DNA from: Spirochaetaceae bacterium
Lineage (GTDB): Bacteria > Spirochaetota > Spirochaetia > Treponematales > Treponemataceae
Direction: 5' to 3'
Length of the DNA stretch: 6,299 bases
Assembly: GCA_017382775.1 (NCBI GenBank)
Contig: JAFNZQ010000090.1
Span: 1-6,299, forward strand
The position numbers and the translations under genes are program-made. The stretch's first letter is position 1, and every line of letters starts with the position of its first letter. This document shows, piece after piece, positions 6,138-6,299 of this stretch. The notes under the pieces are model-generated. The model saw nothing but the letters and a program-made list of their open reading frames with translations, searched no databases and was not told the origin of the DNA.

Positions 6138-6299
6138 TGGGCAAAAATCGGTTTTTAGGCGTAATTTTGCTTTTCTCCTCTTTTCTGTTGTGGACTCAAG
6201 AATCCCAAGGTGATTCTTCTGCTACCGAAGGGAATAAACCTGTTTACACTTACGATGATTTGCTGAAAACCGTATACTCTAAAAACACCACGTTAAAAT
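6137..6299 (+). CDS. Probable TolC-type outer-membrane efflux protein, N-terminal 54 codons (truncated by window edge)
   Basis: A reading frame opens with GTG whose first base is the last base of the lipoprotein stop (TAGTG) and stays open to the right edge. The product starts MGKNRFLGVILLFSSFLLW, a clear export signal: basic residues at 3-5 and a hydrophobic core at about 6-19. A short polar stretch follows, then PVYTYDDLLKTVYSKNTTLK. That segment matches the start of mature TolC-family proteins, where 'ls[LY]eeal..al..N..l' begins the first coiled-coil helix. An outer-membrane channel is what an adaptor-pump operon normally lacks at this point, so context supports the call. No in-frame ATG is available nearby, which favours GTG. 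The signal lacks a textbook A-x-A cleavage site and has no lipobox cysteine. With only 54 codons visible the family call is probable rather than certain. Confidence 0.75.
   Translation, partial: MGKNRFLGVILLFSSFLLWTQESQGDSSATEGNKPVYTYDDLLKTVYSKNTTLK

Overview
The window looks like bacterial chromosome, most likely from a spirochaete (Treponema or a relative). The grounds are a lipoprotein with a relaxed, spirochaete-style lipobox, a moderately AT-rich base composition, and canonical sigma-70-type promoters, which argue against Bacteroidota. This placement is inferred, since no rRNA or marker gene is present. Nothing looks foreign or mobile, and codon use appears even across the genes.

Layout: positions 460 to 1 (minus strand) hold the first 153 codons of a gene of the RsmE family, the 16S rRNA m3U1498 methyltransferase; it runs off the left edge. 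Positions 461-628 are a divergent intergenic region with a promoter for each side and several short palindromes. From 629 to the right edge on the plus strand runs one tightly packed operon. It encodes a periplasmic adaptor (membrane fusion protein, 629-1804), an RND-superfamily inner-membrane transporter (1801-4971), a 389-residue predicted lipoprotein of unrecognised family (4968-6137), and the beginning of a probable TolC-type outer-membrane factor (6137 to the end, truncated). Every junction overlaps (ATGA, ATGA, TAGTG), so translation is probably coupled along the whole operon.

Working together, the adaptor, RND pump and outer-membrane factor would form a tripartite efflux or export machine driven by the ion gradient across the inner membrane. 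The substrate cannot be read from the sequence. The unusual part is the lipoprotein built into the operon between pump and outer-membrane channel; it is the best candidate for a little-described accessory component.

Two further points stand out. Both divergent genes have a good -10 hexamer only 6-7 nt before an ATG, with no convincing ribosome binding site, which suggests leaderless mRNAs on both sides. The pump keeps only one of the three classical charged proton-relay positions of AcrB.
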